Shown here: positions 60,601 through 64,000 of the stretch, one piece after another
Numbering within the stretch: position 1 is the stretch's first letter
How the letters are laid out: each line of letters opens with the position of its first letter
Assembly: GCA_016208105.1 (NCBI GenBank)
Contig: JACQYS010000003.1
Coordinates: 1-64,000, forward strand
Length of the DNA stretch: 64,000 nucleotides
Direction of reading: 5' to 3'
Source: Desulfovibrio sp.
Lineage (GTDB): Bacteria > Desulfobacterota > Desulfovibrionia > Desulfovibrionales > Desulfovibrionaceae
Notes under the pieces: model-generated
What the model was told of the DNA's origin: nothing
The model's database searches: none
The model's input: the letters and a program-made list of their open reading frames with translations, nothing else
Program-made: the position numbers and the translations under genes

Positions 60601-61219
60601 GCTGGCCACCGACCGCGACAACCCGAGCCTGAAGCACATCTACGACGAAGAGGACCCGGCCGTGGTCTGGGCCATCCTGGTGACCATCTTCACCGGACAG
60701 AAGATGGGCAAGAAAGTGGGCTTCTGCGGCCAGGGCGTGTCCAACAGCCTCATCCTGCGCGGCCTGGTGTCCATCGCGGGCATCGTGAGCGCCTCGGTGG
60801 TGCCCGACACCTACTACCAGACCAAGTTCGACGTGGCCGCCGTGGAGGCCTTGAACATCCCTGTGTCCAGGCTTGGCGGCTGGCTCTCCGAGCAGCACCT
60901 GAACAGGCTGCACGAGCTCTTGAAGGCTCACAAGTACGAGCACATCCTGAAGAAGTACAAGTCGTCCAAGGATCTCGACGAATGGTACGAGGGCGAACTG
61001 ACCAGGCTGTGCACCCAGCTGCGCGACCACCTGGACACCCCCAAGGAGGGCTTCTACCGTCAGGAGCTGGAGAAGTTCCGCGCGGCTTTCCATAAGCCCG
61101 TTATCTATGCCGCCTGGGACTGGGAGAAGACCGTGGGCGACGCCCTCTACCACGCCGGCTTCAGCGACTGGGAAGAGCAGGCCACGGCCATGGAAGCGCA
61201 GAGGAAGAAGACCTGGTAG
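57671..61219 (+). CDS. ppsA: Phosphoenolpyruvate synthase, enlarged form
   Basis: 1182 residues, about 390 more than E. coli PpsA. RBS aaggagg before the ATG. N-terminal nucleotide domain (GGKNYNTAII, VAVRSSAAGEDS, SGTAFSADTATG, GLGEAVVGGMVTP). Phosphohistidine domain (GGDTSHAAITSRELGIPAVIG). A long helical insert (about 580-800, e.g. ELDKKLDEYLGNATRRLDVL) precedes the PEP/pyruvate barrel with SIGSNDMTQMVL and GFCGQGVSNS (catalytic Cys). Makes PEP, AMP and Pi from pyruvate and ATP. Pyc and Pps adjacent give a complete pyruvate entry point for gluconeogenesis and anaplerosis. Confidence 0.92.
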   Translation: MAKAAPKAPTKEKKDLTKKLILTGADISVIGEESELLVGGKNYNTAIISQVPGIRAPQFRAVSSIAFHKLLDETKVNAALIRQTVDHEYNRVDWTSEEVNKDPEFLKHFVRTLAQEVKATAAEKATLIKLRTFVNNVVEGFATSPEGIDQLRKRSVLVQVAILCVELPEEVAEAVRSAYQDICRDAGLEDVPVAVRSSAAGEDSRKKAFAGLQDTYLNIVGDDRVVEAYQWDCSSAYNLRSMTYRREAILDAVSLAERTGDDTIAEQAKQEWAIENTSLSVCIMRMINPVISGTAFSADTATGCRGTDRRDLVSIDCSYGLGEAVVGGMVTPDKLFVFQSEDSREVVIRFMGFKDNKIIYDERGGTKIVPVDELEAYRWALSLAQAEEVARGVRAISKAYGGMIMDTEFCIDQSERLWFVQARPETRWNEEFEQHPDTIFMRRMEVDKNALSRAEVILEGNGASRGAGQGTVRFLRSALELNKINKGDILAADRTDPDMVPGMRVASAILADVGGDTSHAAITSRELGIPAVIGIQRAELLRSLDGQEVTVDGSRGVAYRGLLPLVAVGGEMDLSKLPATKTKIGLILADVGQALFLSRLRSVQDFEVGLLRAEFMLGNIGVHPMALEAYDQGTLNQLVDKKLQEYDRRLTKVIKEQMAAGYITLDLKLRQYVGLVTGLAKELENLTEREGARGTDEVLAIHRRLRELDKKLDEYLGNATRRLDVLKTSTSLEDHVAVIMGYWEELSDTATHADAVKRRMEVKAHVGERAQAVAKEPFIIETLEKISQMRAEIARQVGIQRDMEEVRTLPGRISKQLRSRGYRTGKELYVQTLAQNLALFAMAFYGRPIIYRTTDFKSNEYRNLVGGMLFESFEDNPMLGYRGVSRNIHDWEIESFKLARGVFGGKNLQMMLPFVRTLEEARSTRRYLSRVHKMRSGEDGLKIHLMSEIPSNAILAKEFIAEFDGFSIGSNDMTQMVLATDRDNPSLKHIYDEEDPAVVWAILVTIFTGQKMGKKVGFCGQGVSNSLILRGLVSIAGIVSASVVPDTYYQTKFDVAAVEALNIPVSRLGGWLSEQHLNRLHELLKAHKYEHILKKYKSSKDLDEWYEGELTRLCTQLRDHLDTPKEGFYRQELEKFRAAFHKPVIYAAWDWEKTVGDALYHAGFSDWEEQATAMEAQRKKTW

Positions 61220-61244
61220 AAGTAAAGATTAGCTGGAGGGGAAA

Positions 61245-61284
61245 GCCTCCGGCGGCCAAAGGGGCAGCGCCCCTTTGGAATCCC
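61245..61284. repeat. Composite palindromic repeat, copy 3 (short form)
   Basis: GCCTCCGGCGGCCAAAGGGG (61245-61264) followed closely by its partner CCCCTTTGGAATCCC (61270-61284). Matches the ends of the copies at 28452 and 35990. Located between pps and its terminator. Confidence 0.75.
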
Positions 61285-61292
61285 AATAGAGC

Positions 61293-61320
61293 AAAAAGGC
61301 GGCCCGAAGGCCGCCTTTTT
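61293..61320. terminator. Strong rho-independent terminator
   Basis: A perfect 12-pair stem (aaaaaggcggcc, 61293-61304, with 61309-61320) with loop cgaa, T-run included in the stem. It can work in both directions and closes the birA-pyc-pps region. Confidence 0.9.
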
Positions 61321-61376
61321 GCGTGGGTCTGAATGCGCCACTGGACGGAACCCCTTCCAGTGGCCATACTCTGCCG

Positions 61377-63374
61377 ATGCCCCGCACGCCCATAAGCCAG
61401 CCCGATTTTCTCCCAATGAGCCGTTCCGAGATGGAGCGGCTGGGTTGGGACGAGCTCGACGTCCTGCTCGTCACTGGCGACGCCTACGTGGATCATCCGT
61501 CCTTCGGCGCGCCGCTTCTTGGGCGCTGGCTGGTTTGCCACGGCTACAAAACCGGCATCGTGGCCCAGCCGCGCTGGGACGAAGTGGACGACGTGACCGC
61601 CATGGGCCGCCCCCGCCTGTTCGCCGGGGTGACTGCGGGATCGCTTGATTCCATGTTGTCCCATTACACGGCGTTTCGCAAAAAACGCTCCGACGACGCC
61701 TACACACCCGGCGGCCTGTCCGGAAAACGGCCGAACCGGGCCGCGATAGCCTACACCAACCTGGCGCGCCGGGCCTTTCCCGGCTTGCCGGTCGTCCTGG
61801 GCGGCATCGAGGCGTCCCTTCGGCGCATCTCCCACTATGATTTCTGGTCCGACTCGCTCAGGCGCTCCATTCTGCTGGATGCCAAAGCCACGCTTGTGCT
61901 CTACGGCATGGCCGAGCACTCGGTCCTTGCCCTGGCCGAAGCGCTTGACCGGCTGGCCGAAGAGGGTGGTGAGGTAAAAAGCGTGTTTTCCAGCATACCG
62001 GGCGCGGTATATGCCGGGAGAGCCGGGGACGCCCCCGGGGGGGCGGAACTCATGGAGCTGCCCTCCCACGAAGCCATTCTGGCTGACCCGAAGCTGCTCG
62101 TTGAAGCGACGCTTCTGCTCGAACGCCATGTTCACCAGAACCGTCAGGTCGCGGTGCAGCAGTCAGGCGACCGCCACGTGTTCATCACCTCCCCAGGGGA
62201 GGGGCTTGACGGGGCTGAACTGGACGAGCTCTATGCCTTGCCGTTCTCCAGGAAGGCTCATCCGTCCTATTCCCAGCCCATACCGGCCACGGAGATGATC
62301 AAGGGCAGCCTGAACATCCACCGGGGCTGCGCTGGCGGGTGCTCCTTCTGCACCCTGGCCCTGCACCAGGGGAGAAAAATCCGCTCCCGCAGCCGCGAGT
62401 CGGTTCTGGAGGAGGCCGGACGCCTGGCCGGGATGAAGGGATTTTCCGGAAGCATTAGCGACGTGGGCGGGCCCAGCGCCAATATGTGGGGCGGATACTG
62501 CGCGGGGGAGATGGCCGAATGCAAGCGCCCCAGCTGTCTGACTCCAAGGATATGCAAGCATTTCCGGGTGGATCAGAAGGATTTCGTCAACCTGCTTGAG
62601 GATGTGGGCGCAGTACCCGGGGTCAAGCATGTGCGCGTGGCCAGCGGCTGGCGCATGGATCTGGGCCTGGCGGACAAGGCGGCGCTTGGCAGGATGATCC
62701 GGGAGTTCACCGGAGGCCAGGCCAAGGTGGCACCCGAGCACATGGGCGGGCGAATTCTGCGGCTCATGCGCAAACCCTCCTTTGCGGTGTTTGAGCAGTT
62801 CACGGAGCTCTTCGAGCGTGAATCCGCAAGGGCTGGCAAGGAGCAGTACATCGTCCCCTACCTCATGAGCGCCTTTCCCGGCTGCACGCAGGAGGACATG
62901 CGTGAATTGGCCGGGTGGCTTAAGTCCAAAGGCTGGAAGCCGAGCCAGGTGCAGTGCTTCATCCCTCTTCCGGGAACGGCTGCAGCGGCCATGTACTTCG
63001 CGGGAACCGACCTGGAGGGCAATCCGCTCCATGTGGCAACCACCGATGCCGAGCGCCTGAGCCAGCACGCCATCTTATCCCCGGAAAGGGACAATCGTCC
63101 GGGCCGGCCCGCGCCAGCCAGATCGAGCCGGCCTGCGCCAGCGCACCCCCGTGAAGGACGCAGGCCGGACCGGGTCGGAAAACACACGTCGAATCAGGAC
63201 TCGAAGCACGCGTCTGGCCAGGATGGGCGACGCCCGTCCAGTAAGGACTCGAAACGATCGTCTCATCCTGGCAAGACCCATGAACCCGGCCAGGACGAGA
63301 AGCGCAGGGCCGACCAGGACGCAAAGAGGATCGCGGGACGCGGCGGGAAGCGTCGCGGTCCCAAGGGAAGATAG
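61377..63374 (+). CDS. YgiQ-family radical SAM protein (UPF0313)
   Basis: About 665 residues from ATG 61377. Radical SAM cluster motif CAGGCSFC (CxxxCxxC, about residue 327). N-terminal region has the YgiQ hallmark (LDVLLVTGDAYVDHPSFG, GRWLVCHGYKTGIVAQP, VLGGIEASLRRISHYDFWSD). A Cys-rich stretch follows (GGYCAGEMAECKRPSCLTPR). The last about 80 residues are Arg/Lys/Ser/Asp-rich with near-repeats (DGRRPSSKDSKRSS), which is not typical of the family core and is likely disordered. Reaction unknown. No strong ribosome site is seen, so the exact start is uncertain. Confidence 0.88.
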   Translation: MPRTPISQPDFLPMSRSEMERLGWDELDVLLVTGDAYVDHPSFGAPLLGRWLVCHGYKTGIVAQPRWDEVDDVTAMGRPRLFAGVTAGSLDSMLSHYTAFRKKRSDDAYTPGGLSGKRPNRAAIAYTNLARRAFPGLPVVLGGIEASLRRISHYDFWSDSLRRSILLDAKATLVLYGMAEHSVLALAEALDRLAEEGGEVKSVFSSIPGAVYAGRAGDAPGGAELMELPSHEAILADPKLLVEATLLLERHVHQNRQVAVQQSGDRHVFITSPGEGLDGAELDELYALPFSRKAHPSYSQPIPATEMIKGSLNIHRGCAGGCSFCTLALHQGRKIRSRSRESVLEEAGRLAGMKGFSGSISDVGGPSANMWGGYCAGEMAECKRPSCLTPRICKHFRVDQKDFVNLLEDVGAVPGVKHVRVASGWRMDLGLADKAALGRMIREFTGGQAKVAPEHMGGRILRLMRKPSFAVFEQFTELFERESARAGKEQYIVPYLMSAFPGCTQEDMRELAGWLKSKGWKPSQVQCFIPLPGTAAAAMYFAGTDLEGNPLHVATTDAERLSQHAILSPERDNRPGRPAPARSSRPAPAHPREGRRPDRVGKHTSNQDSKHASGQDGRRPSSKDSKRSSHPGKTHEPGQDEKRRADQDAKRIAGRGGKRRGPKGR

Positions 63375-63538
63375 CCCCGCATCTCTTGTTTCTTGCTGCT
63401 GTTTTGTTCTCGCCAAAGAAAAACGAAATCCTCACGTAACCGACTCATTTTGCGTTGCCTTTCCTGAAAAGAGTGGTATGCGGGCGATAAGACTCCGAAG
63501 TTCGTTTGTCATCCAACCGCTCAACAAGGAGGCACGGC

Positions 63539-63790
63539 ATGCTCGGACTGTTCACTCTTCCCGTTCTGGATGGCGAGACAGGCGAAATAATCGGCATGAC
63601 CCCCCCGAATATGGGCATGATTACAAATTTCGGCGCGATCTTGCGATACGAGGGGTGTGGATTCACCTTCCTGGATGATAATGGGATCGTTTCCGTGCAT
63701 GACGCGGCCAGGCCCTGGGTGGAGGAGGAAGAAGCCAAAAGATGGGGGTTCGCCCCGGCTACCCGCTTGACTACCGCCATCGCGGTCTAA
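63539..63790 (+). CDS. Small conserved protein of unknown function
   Basis: 83 residues from ATG 63539, with a strong aaggagg; the longer frame from 63506 is rejected. No signal peptide. It has a compact beta-like look (LPVLDGETGEIIGMTPPNMG, NFGAILRYEGCGFTFLDDNG) and an acidic middle (WVEEEEAKRWG). Family not recognised. The 164-base gap upstream shows no clear element. Confidence 0.65.
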   Translation: MLGLFTLPVLDGETGEIIGMTPPNMGMITNFGAILRYEGCGFTFLDDNGIVSVHDAARPWVEEEEAKRWGFAPATRLTTAIAV

Positions 63791-63832
63791 TCTTAAGGCT
63801 TTACAACCCAGTAACCAAGACGGTGGTAACGG

Positions 63833-64000
63833 ATGTTCATGCGCGCGACAGGCTGGTTTTTGACCCTCATCGCGGCCGGATGTGTCTGGCCGCTTGGAGA
63901 TGGAGCCATGGCGGTGACTGCGGAAGAATTAAGTCCCAAGCCCGGCGAGGCCGTGGCCACATTCGCCGGGGGCTGCTTCTGGTGTACCGAGTCCGACTTC
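63833..64000 (+). CDS. msrA: Peptide methionine sulfoxide reductase MsrA, 5' part, exported form
   Basis: Open at the window end. 56 codons from ATG 63833 give a hydrophobic signal sequence (TGWFLTLIAAGC) and then VATFAGGCFWCTESDF, the MsrA active-site motif GCFWC. The AAGC at the end of the signal could be a lipobox, so the enzyme may be a periplasmic lipoprotein, unlike cytoplasmic MsrA. Whether it is fused to MsrB lies outside the window. Confidence 0.85.
   Translation, partial: MFMRATGWFLTLIAAGCVWPLGDGAMAVTAEELSPKPGEAVATFAGGCFWCTESDF

Noticed and set aside
1-64000. CRISPR array, rRNA, tRNA
   Set aside because: No regularly spaced direct repeats and no rRNA or tRNA-like stretches were seen by reading; a tRNA scan could not be run.

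Overview
This 64 kb window is chromosomal DNA from a GC-rich, flagellated anaerobe. Gene content and order point to a sulfate-reducing Desulfovibrionales member (Desulfobacterota), perhaps a Fundidesulfovibrio- or Desulfovibrio-like genome. The pointers are a selenium-type LysR next to a selenocysteine-containing selD, tungstate uptake with molybdopterin genes, a fused AccA-AccD carboxyltransferase with a separate biotin-domain protein, a pyc-pps pair, and paired UspA genes beside a DUF4881-like lipoprotein. This assignment is inferred from gene families; no marker gene or rRNA is present.

Layout. 1-2.7 kb: 3' end of an IS1595-type transposase, then lysR and selD. selD has an in-frame UGA at codon 16 and should start at 1104. 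2.7-6.8 kb: an exported serine hydrolase and a chemoreceptor. 6.7-11 kb: fdhD-mobA divergent from tupABC and a MobB-FeS fusion; together with selD this is a maturation and supply set for W/Mo, probably Sec-containing, formate dehydrogenase. 11-13 kb: a GAF-like histidine kinase and a hotdog thioesterase.

13-25.9 kb is the most interesting part. A seven-gene minus-strand operon (uspA, small membrane protein, TauE/SafE permease, lipoprotein, two membrane proteins, uspA) is preceded by a near-perfect sigma-54 promoter (17133-17148). Divergent from it lies a membrane-anchored AAA+ sigma-54 activator with a variant GAFTGA loop and a winged-helix-like C-terminus. A repeated TTGCGC(A/G) element lies between the two and recurs before the next gene, a PEP-synthase-like protein that lacks the C-terminal catalytic barrel. 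Two kinase/response-regulator pairs follow. I read this as one sensing and response module.

25.9-37.7 kb: metallophosphoesterase, unknown protein and PqqD-like protein; purine nucleoside phosphorylase; motA-motB-PilZ running into a biotin carboxylase; fused carboxyltransferase and biotinyl-domain protein; a repeat-rich 360-base gap; ssb; a Tyr/Pro-rich lipoprotein. 37.8-47.5 kb: glycosyltransferase, then a flagellar operon on the minus strand (fliR-flhB-flhA-flhF-flhG-fliA-cheY-fliL-like and three small genes). 47.7-64 kb: M23 peptidase, TtcA-like protein, thioesterase, an ACT-ACT-metallohydrolase fusion, cca divergent from birA, pyruvate carboxylase with a C-terminal zinc ribbon, an oversized PEP synthase, YgiQ, a small protein and the start of msrA. 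BirA, Pyc, Pps and the acyl-CoA carboxylase form a biotin-dependent anaplerotic and fatty-acid module.

No rRNA, tRNA or CRISPR array was seen. Intergenic regions carry three copies of a composite palindromic repeat, one 125-base MITE-like inverted repeat and several clear intrinsic terminators.
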